NCBI GenBank assembly: GCA_963747405.1
Contig: CAVVFG010000016.1
Coordinates: 310,001-374,000 of the forward strand
DNA length: 64,000 nucleotides
Direction: 5' to 3'
Source of the DNA: Fodinibacter sp963747405
Lineage (GTDB): Bacteria; Actinomycetota; Actinomycetes; Actinomycetales; Dermatophilaceae
Shown here: piece after piece, positions 8,187 to 16,240 of the stretch
Position numbering within the stretch: position 1 is the stretch's first letter
How the letters are laid out: each line of letters begins with the position of its first letter
The notes under the pieces: generated by a model
The model's database searches: none
What the model was told of the DNA's origin: nothing
The model's input: only the letters and a program-made list of their open reading frames with translations
Made by a program: the position numbers and the translations under genes

Positions 8187-9254
8187 TCAGCGGGCCCGTC
8201 CCGAGACGAGCAGGTCGCTCGCGCCGACGACCTCGGCCTCGCCGGTCTTCGGCTGCACCAGGACGATCGGCTCCAGGCTGTTCAGGACGAGCGACTTCGT
8301 GACCTTGCGGGCGCCGACCAGCTTGGCGTACTCGGGCGGCAGCACGAGCTCCTTGGCCCCGGGCTTGGGGGCGAACGTGTCGGTGCGCTTCATCATCGTG
8401 AAGGTGACCGCCCCACCGTCGGCCAGGCGAAAGGTGATGGCGTCGTCGAGGCGGGGGCTGTGCGTCTGGCGCAGGGTGCCCAGCGCGCCGAGCGTCTTGG
8501 CCTGGGCGGCCGCCGCCGTCTTCAGGCCGGTCGCGAACTGGTCGTCGGTGGCGACCACGTCGGTGGCCTTGCCCTTCGGCTGGGCCAAGGCGGCGGCGTA
8601 GGTCTTGACGGCGTCGGCCGGGGCGACCGGGAGGCCGTTCTTCTCGGTGGTGTCGAGCAGCGGCGCACCGGCCAGCTTCTCGCCGAGCGCGGGGAGCTGG
8701 GCCCCACTGAACATCGGCACGCTGGCCGCGATGCGGAACGGCTGGTCGGGCTTGGCGGAGGTCATCACGTGCAGCCACTGGGTGCTGGTGGCCTCGTCGA
8801 GCGTCGCGGCCAGGATGGCGCGCGGCCACTGGCGACCCTGCGACTGTGCCACGATCGCCGGCGCCGGCTCGGGCGCGAGCTCGGGGGTCCCACCGGTGGG
8901 GACAGCGCGGGCGGCCTCGGCGTCGGCCAGGGTCAGCGCGTCGCCGGTGAGCACCTCGGCCCGGGCGGCTGCGGCGGCCTTGGCCTTCTTGGCGTCCTTG
9001 GCGTCCTTGGCGTTCTTCGCGTCACCGGCAGCCGCCGCGTCCTTGGCCGCCAGCAGGCGGGCGGCGATCGCAGTCGCGCCCTGCGCGTCGAGCGGTGCGG
9101 CGGCGGTCTGCTCCACGGGGGCGGCGCGCAGGCCGACCAGGGCGTCCTGGGCCTCCTGTGTGCTGCACCCGGCGAGCGCGAGCGCGCCGAGCAGGGTGGT
9201 CGAGGCGGCCAGCCGGCTCAGGGTGGCGGCGGTGGTCATGGGGCGCGGGGTCAT
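8187..9254 (-). CDS. Putative lipoprotein of unknown function
   Basis: 355 residues. A type II signal peptide ends in the lipobox LALAGCS, so the protein is probably lipid-anchored outside the membrane. An Ala/Lys/Asp-rich segment built on KDAKDAKKAK (9-base tandem units on the DNA around 8990-9020) follows the anchor. The rest is a soluble domain of about 230 residues with no enzyme motif I can name. ATG 9254 overlaps the stop of the upstream membrane-protein gene (ATGA), so the two proteins are probably made together and may interact at the membrane. Confidence 0.75.
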   Translation of the reverse strand: MTPRPMTTAATLSRLAASTTLLGALALAGCSTQEAQDALVGLRAAPVEQTAAAPLDAQGATAIAARLLAAKDAAAAGDAKNAKDAKDAKKAKAAAAARAEVLTGDALTLADAEAARAVPTGGTPELAPEPAPAIVAQSQGRQWPRAILAATLDEATSTQWLHVMTSAKPDQPFRIAASVPMFSGAQLPALGEKLAGAPLLDTTEKNGLPVAPADAVKTYAAALAQPKGKATDVVATDDQFATGLKTAAAAQAKTLGALGTLRQTHSPRLDDAITFRLADGGAVTFTMMKRTDTFAPKPGAKELVLPPEYAKLVGARKVTKSLVLNSLEPIVLVQPKTGEAEVVGASDLLVSGRAR

Positions 9255-10174
9255 CGGGGCGCTTCCTGGGGCTCGTGGGGGTCGGTCGGGTCGGTGGCCG
9301 CCGGTGCGGCGGCGTTGGCGGGTGCGTCGGCATCGGCGCGGTCGGCACCGTTGGGGCGGATGCCGTCGGCGTCCGGGCCGTCGTCGGCGTCCGGGCCGTC
9401 GTCGGCGTCCGGGCCGTCGTCGGCCGAGCGCGGGCTGCGCACCGTGGTGGCGCGCGGTGGGAGCGTCGGGTCGCTCCCTTCCCCGGCTCCAACGGCCCGG
9501 CCAGGGTCGGGAGTTCCGCCCGGCGCCGCCGGGGCGGACGCGACCGAGCCCTGCGGCCGCCGGCGGCGGGCGGTGAGGAGCACCGCGCCGGCGACGAGCA
9601 GGAAGAGCCCGACCAGGGCCACCACGACCGCCTCGACGAACCACGACTTGTCGGTGACCGACATGGTCAGCGTGCTCAGTCGGCCGTCCTGGGCCTTCAC
9701 GACGAGCGTCTCGGGGGCCTCGGACTGCTTCACGGTGAGCGTCACCGGGCCTTCGGCCTCGTCCTGCTGGCGCCACAGGTCGGCAGCGCCCAGCTCGGGC
9801 GCCGCACCCGAGCCGGTGCTCGCGGTGTCGAGCGACCAGTCGCTCACCGTCACACCGCTCACGGCCAGGTGCTCGGCACTGCCCACGACCGCGTCGGCGT
9901 CGGAGGGGTTGGCCAGCGCGATCCACATCGAGCCGCCCGCGGTGGGTGTGGCGGTGACGACCACGTCGGACTCGACCCGGTTGAGCACGTCGGGGCCGAT
10001 CAGCACCGGGTCGGCCGTGGCGGGCCGCACCACGAACTCGGCGGTTCCGGAGGTGCCCAGTTGGGCGGCGAACCAGACGCCGACGGCGGTGAGCGCCAGG
10101 CCGACGAGCGCCAGGAGCGCGCCGACGACGCGCTTCACGATGGTGGCCATTGCAGGTGGTGTCCTTGCTGTCAT
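9251..10174 (-). CDS. Membrane protein with acidic cytoplasmic tail, unknown function
   Basis: 307 residues. Two transmembrane helices, VVGALLALVGLALTAVGVWF near the N-terminus and VVVALVGLFLLVAGAVLLT near residue 200, bracket an extracytoplasmic domain of about 150 residues. A basic RRRR stretch then places a disordered acidic tail in the cytoplasm. The tail contains three perfect ADDGPD units. ATG 10174 has AGGA 6 bases upstream; ATG 10150 is an alternative start. It is coupled to the lipoprotein gene by an ATGA overlap. No function is recognised. Confidence 0.75.
   Translation of the reverse strand: MTARTPPAMATIVKRVVGALLALVGLALTAVGVWFAAQLGTSGTAEFVVRPATADPVLIGPDVLNRVESDVVVTATPTAGGSMWIALANPSDADAVVGSAEHLAVSGVTVSDWSLDTASTGSGAAPELGAADLWRQQDEAEGPVTLTVKQSEAPETLVVKAQDGRLSTLTMSVTDKSWFVEAVVVALVGLFLLVAGAVLLTARRRRPQGSVASAPAAPGGTPDPGRAVGAGEGSDPTLPPRATTVRSPRSADDGPDADDGPDADDGPDADGIRPNGADRADADAPANAAAPAATDPTDPHEPQEAPR
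9365..9418. repeat. three tandem 18-bp units
   Basis: Three perfect copies of GTCGGCGTCCGGGCCGTC encode the in-frame hexapeptide repeat ADDGPD in the acidic tail of the membrane protein. Confidence 0.9.
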
Positions 10175-10349
10175 CGGGGGTCCTGGACGCACGTCCGGGC
10201 GCAGGGCAGGCCATCCACCATGACAAACCGGACCCCGTGCCGACAAATCCCGGCCAATACCACGTGACGTTCACCACGTCGCGGTGGGGGTCGCCGACGG
10301 GTCTGCGAGCCCGCCGGATGCCGTGCCCCGCCCGTCCCCCGGCGGCGCC

Positions 10350-10865
10350 TCAGGCGTCGAAGTCGCGTGCCCCGACGCGCACCTCGCGCAGCAGAGCGAA
10401 CAGGGCCGCGTGCTGCTCCTCGTCGAGCATGGACAGGCCGAAGTCGACGGCCTCGAGCTCGGCGGTGACGGCCTCCATCGCCGCGCGCCCGGCATCCGTG
10501 ATGACGGCGAGCGCACCGCGCCGGTCGTTGGGGTTGGGCACCCGCTCGACGAACCCCTGGGCGGCCAGCCGCTGCACGATGTTGGTGGCGCTGGTCGGGT
10601 GCACCATCAGGCGCTCCCCGATGCGCGACATCGACAGCCGGCCCTCACGGCTGAACGCCAGCAGCACCAGGGCCTCGTAGCGCGCGAAGGTGAGCCCGTG
10701 CCGGCCGGCGATGCCGTCGAACTGGCCCAGCAGCAGCTGCTGCACCCGCATCACCGAGGTGGCGGTCGCCATCGAGACCGAGCGCGAGTCCTCGCCCCAG
10801 CGCTCGCGCCACAGCTCGCTCGCCCGGGCGATCGGGTCGAACGGCAGGCGCACCGGCTGGCTCAC
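10350..10865 (-). CDS. MarR-family regulator
   Basis: 171 residues. Central winged helix-turn-helix: LTFARYEALVLLAF, LSMSRIGERLMVHPTSATN (recognition helix) and the wing GFVERVPNPNDRRGALAVIT. The flanking helices would make the dimer interface. The start is uncertain: GTG 10865 has only an overlapping AGGT and GTG 10874 has no ribosome site. It sits directly downstream of a second, double-domain MarR gene, and no transporter or enzyme target is adjacent, so its regulon is unknown. Confidence 0.85.
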   Translation of the reverse strand: MSQPVRLPFDPIARASELWRERWGEDSRSVSMATATSVMRVQQLLLGQFDGIAGRHGLTFARYEALVLLAFSREGRLSMSRIGERLMVHPTSATNIVQRLAAQGFVERVPNPNDRRGALAVITDAGRAAMEAVTAELEAVDFGLSMLDEEQHAALFALLREVRVGARDFDA

Positions 10866-10950
10866 ACCTCGCACCGTAGCCGAGCCCGCGAGCGCACCCC
10901 TGGTGACGGGAGGGCTCTCGCAGCCGTCGCCACGGCGGGGGTGGTCGGCG

Positions 10951-11778
10951 TCAGCGCACGAGGAGCGTGCGGCGGAGCACCTCGACCAGCGCGTCCTGGT
11001 GCCGCTGGAACGCGCCCAGCAGCGTGCGCACGGCCCGGCGCCCACGCGGGGTGAGGCGCACGAGCACGGCCCGCTTGTCGCTGTCGAGGGCACCGGCCTC
11101 GCGCACGAGGAGACCGGCCGCCTCCAGGCGATCGAGCAGGCTGGTGGTGCCGGCGGGGCTCAGCCCCAGCTCGTCGGCCAGCTGAGTGGGGCGCGCCCTA
11201 CCGTGCCCCAGCACCGTGAGGGCGTGCTGCTCGATGCGCCCGTCGGCGCCGAACCGGCGCATCCGGGGCCGCAGGTCGCGCCCGAAGGCCGAGCCCCACG
11301 CCCCCATGCTCCAGAACAGGTCGAGCATCCGCGGGGCGGTTTCCGGTGCGGTCGGGACGACGGGGTCGTGCCCGAGCAGGACGAGGAACTCCTTGACGAG
11401 CGGCTCCGCCTCGCCGAAGAAGTCGACCATCGCCCGCTCGAGGCGGCCGATGCCGCGCCGGCCGTCGGGGGTGAGGTGCAGGGAGGCCCGCCGGTGGTCG
11501 ACCGGCTGGGTGCGCCGCTCGACGAACCCACGCTCTTGGAGGCGCGCGAGACCACGCGCGACGGTGCTGCGCGGCATCCCGATCGCGGCGACGACGTCGG
11601 ACGGGCCCATCCCGTCACCGGCCAGCACGGCGAGCAGGATCTGCAGGTCGGTGTTGTCGGTGCCCTGGTCGCCGAGCCACCGGTCGGTGACCCGGTTCAG
11701 CCCACGTGAGTAGCGGTGCGCCAGGAGCGCGGCCCGCAGCGAGGCGCCGTCGGCGTCGTCGAGGCGCAGCGCGGTCAT
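10951..11778 (-). CDS. Tandem MarR-domain regulator (two winged helices in one chain)
   Basis: 275 residues, about twice a normal MarR protein. The first domain (about residues 40-120) has TDLQILLAVLAG, SDVVAAIGMPRSTVARGLAR and the wing RTQPVDHRRASLHLTPDG. The second (about 185-265) has EQHALTVLGHG, TQLADELGLSPAGTTSLLDR and the wing EAGALDSDKRAVLVRLTP. Since MarR proteins bind DNA as dimers with one such domain per subunit, this chain could work as a pseudo-dimer. The start is ATG 11778; TTG 11802 is possible. It is divergent from the beta-phosphoglucomutase/GH65 operon and 85 bases upstream of the other marR gene. Confidence 0.8.
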   Translation of the reverse strand: MTALRLDDADGASLRAALLAHRYSRGLNRVTDRWLGDQGTDNTDLQILLAVLAGDGMGPSDVVAAIGMPRSTVARGLARLQERGFVERRTQPVDHRRASLHLTPDGRRGIGRLERAMVDFFGEAEPLVKEFLVLLGHDPVVPTAPETAPRMLDLFWSMGAWGSAFGRDLRPRMRRFGADGRIEQHALTVLGHGRARPTQLADELGLSPAGTTSLLDRLEAAGLLVREAGALDSDKRAVLVRLTPRGRRAVRTLLGAFQRHQDALVEVLRRTLLVR

Positions 11779-11894
11779 ACCCCTACCGTAGTGAGGCCGC
11801 AAGGCCGTGTGAAACCTTGGTCGGCGAGGTGTCGGTCCGGGACGCCGGGCGGGGCCCGGCCCTGACCGCCAGGTGGTCAGGTACGTCGAGCCGA

Positions 11895-11930
11895 TTGCGC
11901 AAGCGCTCTCGCAGTCCCTAGCGTTCGGTC
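11895..11930 (+). promoter_or_regulatory. Promoter with overlapping LacI-type operator for the pgmB-GH65 operon
   Basis: A -35 TTGCGC (11895-11900), an 18-base spacer and a -10 TAGCGT (11919-11924) end 6 bases before ATG 11931, a leaderless arrangement. An 18-bp near-palindrome TGCGCAAGCGCTCTCGCA (11896-11913, 7 of 9 pairs, central AGCGCT) covers the -35 and spacer. It has the CG-centred form of LacI/GalR-family operators that control maltose or alpha-glucoside genes in actinobacteria. No LacI gene lies in the window. Confidence 0.6.
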
Positions 11931-12671
11931 ATGAGCACAGCGACGACGGTGACCTGGTCGGACCACGACGCGGTCCTGTTCGACCTCGACGGCGTCCTCA
12001 CGCCCACCGCGCAGGTCCACATGCGGGCCTGGGCGGAGATGTTCGACGCCTTCCTGTCCTCCTACGACGCCCCCGGCGCCGACACCTCCCCCTACTGCGA
12101 CGCCGACTACTTCGCCCACGTCGACGGCAAGCCCCGCTACGACGGGGTGCGCGACCTGCTGACGTCACGCGGCATCCGGCTGCCCGAGGGCGACCCGTCC
12201 GACCCGCCCCAGGCCGACACCGTGTGCGGCCTGGGCAACCGCAAGAACGACGCCTTCAACGAGGTGCTCGACCGCGACGGCGTGGTCGCCTACCCCGGCT
12301 CGGTCGCCCTGCTCGACGCGCTGCGCGACCTGCGGATGCCGCTCGCGGTGGTCTCGTCGTCGGCGAACGCACCCGCGGTGCTCGCGGCCGCCGGCCTCGC
12401 CGACCGGTTCGTGACGGTGGTCGACGGTCGGGTGGCCACCGAGCTGGGCCTGCCCGGCAAGCCCGCCCCGGACACGTTCGTGCACGCGGCCACCGAGTGC
12501 GGCACCGTGCCGGGCCGCTCGGTCGTGGTCGAGGATGCCGTCTCCGGCGTGCGGGCGGGTGCCGCCGGCGCGTTCGGGCTGGTCATCGGGGTCGACCGCG
12601 GTGCGGGGGCCGACGTGCTCGCCGCCGCGGGGGCCGACCTCGTCGTGCCCGACCTCGGGGACCTCGCGTGA
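11931..12671 (+). CDS. pgmB: HAD-superfamily beta-phosphoglucomutase
   Basis: 246 residues. The HAD nucleophile motif LFDLDGVLTPTA is at residues 16-27, followed by a helical cap, the motif II Ser region AVVSSSANA, motif III Lys in GLPGKPAPDTF and the motif IV acidic pair VVVEDAVSGVRAG. The enzyme converts beta-glucose 1-phosphate to glucose 6-phosphate. The gene overlaps the downstream GH65 phosphorylase by GTGA, which explains the job: the phosphorylase releases beta-glucose 1-phosphate from a disaccharide and this mutase feeds it into glycolysis. No ribosome site precedes ATG 11931, consistent with leaderless translation. Confidence 0.88.
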   Translation: MSTATTVTWSDHDAVLFDLDGVLTPTAQVHMRAWAEMFDAFLSSYDAPGADTSPYCDADYFAHVDGKPRYDGVRDLLTSRGIRLPEGDPSDPPQADTVCGLGNRKNDAFNEVLDRDGVVAYPGSVALLDALRDLRMPLAVVSSSANAPAVLAAAGLADRFVTVVDGRVATELGLPGKPAPDTFVHAATECGTVPGRSVVVEDAVSGVRAGAAGAFGLVIGVDRGAGADVLAAAGADLVVPDLGDLA

Positions 12672-15238
12672 CACGCCGCCACGCCTCGGCCGACCCCCTC
12701 GACCGCAGCAGGTTCCCCGTCGACCCCTGGCGCCTGGTCGAGTGCGACCCGGACCGGGCCGACCTCGGCGTGACCGAGACCCTGTTCACCGTGGCCAACG
12801 GCTACATCGGCATGCGAGGCAACCCCGAGGAGGGGCGGCACGCGTTCGAGCACGGCACCTACGTCAACGGGCTGCACGAGACCTGGCCGATCCGTCACGC
12901 GGAGGCGGCCTACGGGTTCGCCCGTACCGGGCAGACCATCATCAACGCCCCCGACGCGAAGCTGATGAAGCTCTACGTCGACGACGAGCCGCTCGTCATC
13001 GGCACCGCCGACCTCGAGCACTACGAGCGCACCCTCGACTTCCGCGACGGCGTCCTGCGGCGCTCGCTCATCTGGCGCACGCCGTCGGGCAAGCGGGTCA
13101 AGGTCGAGTCCACCCGGATGGTCTCGATGACCCAGCGCCACCTGGTGCTGCTGACGCTCGAGGTGACGATGCTCGCCGGAGACGCTCCGCTCGTCGTCTC
13201 CTCGCAGCTGCTCAACCGCCAGGACGGCGTCGACGAGTACCACCTGCAGGCCGACACCAGCGGGGTGCACGCCGACCCGCGCAAGGCCGGCGCCTTCGAG
13301 GGTCGGGTGCTGCTGCCGCGCATCCACATGGCCAAGGACGACCGGATGATGCTGGGCTACAAGTGCGCCAACTCGGGGATGACGGTGGTCGTCGCAGCCG
13401 ACCACGTGGTGCGCACGCCGGACCCCCACGAGGTGCTCGTGGGCGACGAGCCGGACCTGACCAAGATGGTCTTCCGCATCGACGCCCGTGAGGGCAGCAC
13501 GCTGCGGATCGAGAAGGCGGTGGCGTACCACACCTCGCGCGGGCTGCCCGTGCGCGAGCTGTCCGACCGCTGCCGGCGCACCCTGGACCGCACTGCCCGC
13601 TACGACCTCGACCACTGGCTGGCGGAGCAGCGCGGCTGGTTCGGCGCGTTCTGGGTAGCCAGCGACGTCGAGGTCGCCTCGGACGGCCCGCACCACGCCG
13701 CCATCCAGCAGGCCATCCGGTTCAACCTGTTCACGCTGGCCCAGGCCACGGGCCGGGCCGACGGGCACGGCGTCGCGGCCAAGGGCGTCACCGGCTCCGG
13801 CTACGAGGGTCACTACTTCTGGGACTGCGAGGTCTACGTCGTCCCCTTCCTCAGCTACACGCGCCCCGACCTGGCCCGCAACCTCATGCACTTCCGCAGC
13901 CAGATGCTGCCGGCCGCGCGCGACCGGGCCCGCGAGCTGAGCCAGCGCGGGGCGCTGTTCCCGTGGCGCACCATCAACGGCGAGGAGGCCTCGGCCTACT
14001 ACGCCGCCGGCACCGCGCAGGTGCACATCGACGCCGACGTCGTGCACGCCCTCGTGCAGTACGTCAACGCCACCGGCGACGTGGGCTTCCTGGTGCGCGA
14101 CGGGCTGGCCATCCTGGTCGAGACCGCCCGGCTCTACGCCGACCTCGGGTTCTGGCGCAGCAACGGCGAGCGCTCCTTCCACATCCACGGCGTCACCGGG
14201 CCCGACGAGTACACGACCGTCGTCAACAACAACCTGTTCACCAACGTCATGGCCCGCTACAACCTCGAGCAGGCCGTGCAGTGGGTGCAGTGGGCGCGCG
14301 AGCAGGAGCCCGACGAGTACGCCCGGATCGCCCAGAAGCTGCAGCTCAGCGACGACGAGGTCACCGAGTGGGCTGCCTGCGCGGCCGGCATGCACATCCC
14401 CTTCGACGAGGGCATGCAGATCCACCCGCAGGACGACTTCTTCCTCGACCGGGAGGTCTGGGACCTCAGCCGCACCCCCGAGGAGCTGCGGCCGCTCCTG
14501 CTGCACTACCACCCGCTGGTGATCTACCGGTTCCAGGTGCTCAAGCAGGCCGACGTCGTGCTCGCGCTGTTCCTGCAGGGCAACCGCTTCACCGCCCGGG
14601 AGAAGCGGCTCGACTTCGAGTACTACGACCCGATCACCACGGGCGACTCGACGCTGTCGGCGGTCGTGCAGTCGATCATCGCGGCCGAGGTCGGCTACCA
14701 CGAGGTGGCCCACGCCTACTTCCTCGACGCCCTGTACGTCGACCTCGCGAACCAGCACGACAACACCGTCGACGGGCTGCACGTCGCGTCGACCGGTGGG
14801 GTGTGGTCGGCGCTGGTCAACGGGTTCGGCGGGATGCGCGACCACGAGGGACGGCTGTCCTTCGACCCGCGCCTCCCCGACGGCTGGAGGTCGCTCACCT
14901 TCCGGGTCACGTGGCGCGGCACCCGGTTGCGGGTGACCCTGACCCCGACGGCGCTGTCGTTCGACGTCGAGGCCGGCGAGCTCCCGGTGCCGGTCGACGT
15001 ACGCGGCACGAGGTATGCCGTCGACGAGCGGGAGCGGGTCGTCATCGAGCTCGACGGGCACGGCCCGCGCACCCCCGGCATGCTCGGCAACCGTCCGCAG
15101 ACCGGCGGGACGCGCGCCGACGGCAGCCGGATCACGGCCGGAGTCCCGTCGGCGATCCCGCTCGAGGGCGAGGAGCTTCCCGAGGCCGGCTCGGTCGACC
15201 TCAGCCCGGTCGAGCCGATGGCGGTCGGCCCGGACTGA
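12668..15238 (+). CDS. Glycoside hydrolase family 65 disaccharide phosphorylase (maltose/trehalose/kojibiose type)
   Basis: 856 residues. The N-terminal beta-sandwich (about 1-290, with ETLFTVANGYIGMRGNPEEG) precedes an (alpha/alpha)6 barrel. Its HGVTGPDEYTTVVNNN holds the general-acid Glu near residue 514, and KGVTGSGYEGHYFWDCEVY and FEYYDPITTGDSTLS are family signatures. A C-terminal beta domain and a 50-residue polar tail follow. The enzyme phosphorolyses an alpha-linked glucose disaccharide with inversion to give beta-glucose 1-phosphate. The exact linkage cannot be read from sequence. GTG 12668 overlaps the pgmB stop (GTGA), and the two genes form a complete salvage module lacking only its transporter here. 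Confidence 0.9.
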   Translation: MTRRHASADPLDRSRFPVDPWRLVECDPDRADLGVTETLFTVANGYIGMRGNPEEGRHAFEHGTYVNGLHETWPIRHAEAAYGFARTGQTIINAPDAKLMKLYVDDEPLVIGTADLEHYERTLDFRDGVLRRSLIWRTPSGKRVKVESTRMVSMTQRHLVLLTLEVTMLAGDAPLVVSSQLLNRQDGVDEYHLQADTSGVHADPRKAGAFEGRVLLPRIHMAKDDRMMLGYKCANSGMTVVVAADHVVRTPDPHEVLVGDEPDLTKMVFRIDAREGSTLRIEKAVAYHTSRGLPVRELSDRCRRTLDRTARYDLDHWLAEQRGWFGAFWVASDVEVASDGPHHAAIQQAIRFNLFTLAQATGRADGHGVAAKGVTGSGYEGHYFWDCEVYVVPFLSYTRPDLARNLMHFRSQMLPAARDRARELSQRGALFPWRTINGEEASAYYAAGTAQVHIDADVVHALVQYVNATGDVGFLVRDGLAILVETARLYADLGFWRSNGERSFHIHGVTGPDEYTTVVNNNLFTNVMARYNLEQAVQWVQWAREQEPDEYARIAQKLQLSDDEVTEWAACAAGMHIPFDEGMQIHPQDDFFLDREVWDLSRTPEELRPLLLHYHPLVIYRFQVLKQADVVLALFLQGNRFTAREKRLDFEYYDPITTGDSTLSAVVQSIIAAEVGYHEVAHAYFLDALYVDLANQHDNTVDGLHVASTGGVWSALVNGFGGMRDHEGRLSFDPRLPDGWRSLTFRVTWRGTRLRVTLTPTALSFDVEAGELPVPVDVRGTRYAVDERERVVIELDGHGPRTPGMLGNRPQTGGTRADGSRITAGVPSAIPLEGEELPEAGSVDLSPVEPMAVGPD

Positions 15239-15244
15239 CCGGTT

Positions 15245-16162
15245 TCACCTCGACCCGCCCCGGCCCCCCGTCGTGAGCGCACCGACGAGGTGGTCGGCAG
15301 CGGCGTAGGGGTCGGTGCGCCCGGCGACGACGTCGTCGGCGAGCGCCTCGAGGCGGCTGTCGCCGGGCAGCCCGCCCACCCGGGCCCGTAGCGCCTCCAG
15401 GGCCAGCCCCTCGATCTCCCGGGCCGCCCGGCGGGCGCGGCGGGCGCGCAGCCCCTCGGTGCCCAGCCAGGCGCGGTGGGACCCGATCGCCGCCAGCAGC
15501 TCGTCGGTGCCCCGTCCGTCGGTGGCGACGGTGCGCACCACCGGAACCCTCCAGCCCCCCGGGTCCGCCCCGGCCCCGAGCTGCACCGCGTGCCGCAGGT
15601 CGCGCACCGTGCGGTCCGCGCCCTCGCGGTCGGCCTTGTTCACCACCAGCACGTCCGCCACCTCGAGGATGCCGGCCTTCGCCGCCTGGATGCCGTCGCC
15701 CATGCCCGGCGCCAGGAGCACCACAGTGGTGTCGGCCGTGCCGGCCACCTCGACCTCGGACTGCCCCACCCCGACCGTCTCGAGCAGCACGACGTCGCAG
15801 CCGGCGGCGTCGAGCACCCGCAGGGCCTGTGGCGCCGCCCAGGAGAGCCCGCCGAGGTGCCCGCGCGAGGCCATCGAGCGGATGAAGACGTCGGGGTCGG
15901 CGGCATGGTCCGACATCCGGATGCGGTCACCGAGCAGCGCACCACCGGAGAACGGCGACGACGGGTCGACCGCGAGCACCCCCACCCGGTGCCCGGCCGC
16001 CCGGTGGGCCGCCACCAGCGCGTTGGTGGTCGTCGACTTGCCCACGCCCGGGGCACCGGTGAGGCCGACGACGTGGGCCCGACCGGCATCCGGTGCGAGC
16101 AGCGCCATCACCTCGCGCAGTGCCGGGTGTCCGTCCTCGACGAGCGAGATCAGCCGCGCCAC
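15245..16162 (-). CDS. meaB: MeaB/ArgK-type G3E GTPase, chaperone of B12-dependent acyl-CoA mutases
   Basis: 305 residues from GTG 16162. The P-loop VVGLTGAPGVGKSTTTNAL, switch regions DPSSPFSGGALLGDRIRM and ETVGVGQSEVEV, and NKAD base specificity define the MeaB family. It protects and reloads adenosylcobalamin-dependent methylmalonyl-, ethylmalonyl- or isobutyryl-CoA mutase. The family normally has some 25 more N-terminal residues. Here the expected LVTSAREGRPRAVARLI sequence is present in frame, back to the stop of the upstream thiolase, but contains no ATG, GTG or TTG before 16162. It follows the thiolase gene on the same strand; the matching mutase is at 38.3 kb. Confidence 0.85.
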   Translation of the reverse strand: MARLISLVEDGHPALREVMALLAPDAGRAHVVGLTGAPGVGKSTTTNALVAAHRAAGHRVGVLAVDPSSPFSGGALLGDRIRMSDHAADPDVFIRSMASRGHLGGLSWAAPQALRVLDAAGCDVVLLETVGVGQSEVEVAGTADTTVVLLAPGMGDGIQAAKAGILEVADVLVVNKADREGADRTVRDLRHAVQLGAGADPGGWRVPVVRTVATDGRGTDELLAAIGSHRAWLGTEGLRARRARRAAREIEGLALEALRARVGGLPGDSRLEALADDVVAGRTDPYAAADHLVGALTTGGRGGSR

Positions 16163-16240
16163 CGCACGCGGACGCCCCTCCCTCGCCGAGGTGACGAGAG
16201 AGGGGACGTCGACGGAGCGCGGCCCGATCGGGGTGCCCGG

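Noticed and set aside
6621..10223. Open frame of 1200 codons on the plus strand
   Set aside because: Antisense shadow of five minus-strand genes with clear motifs; its translation is His/Gly/Arg/Gln-rich without domains.
11862..11880. CTGACC-N7-GGTCAG palindrome upstream of pgmB
   Set aside because: Six-base arms are frequent by chance at this GC content and the site does not fit the promoter geometry; left out as an operator.
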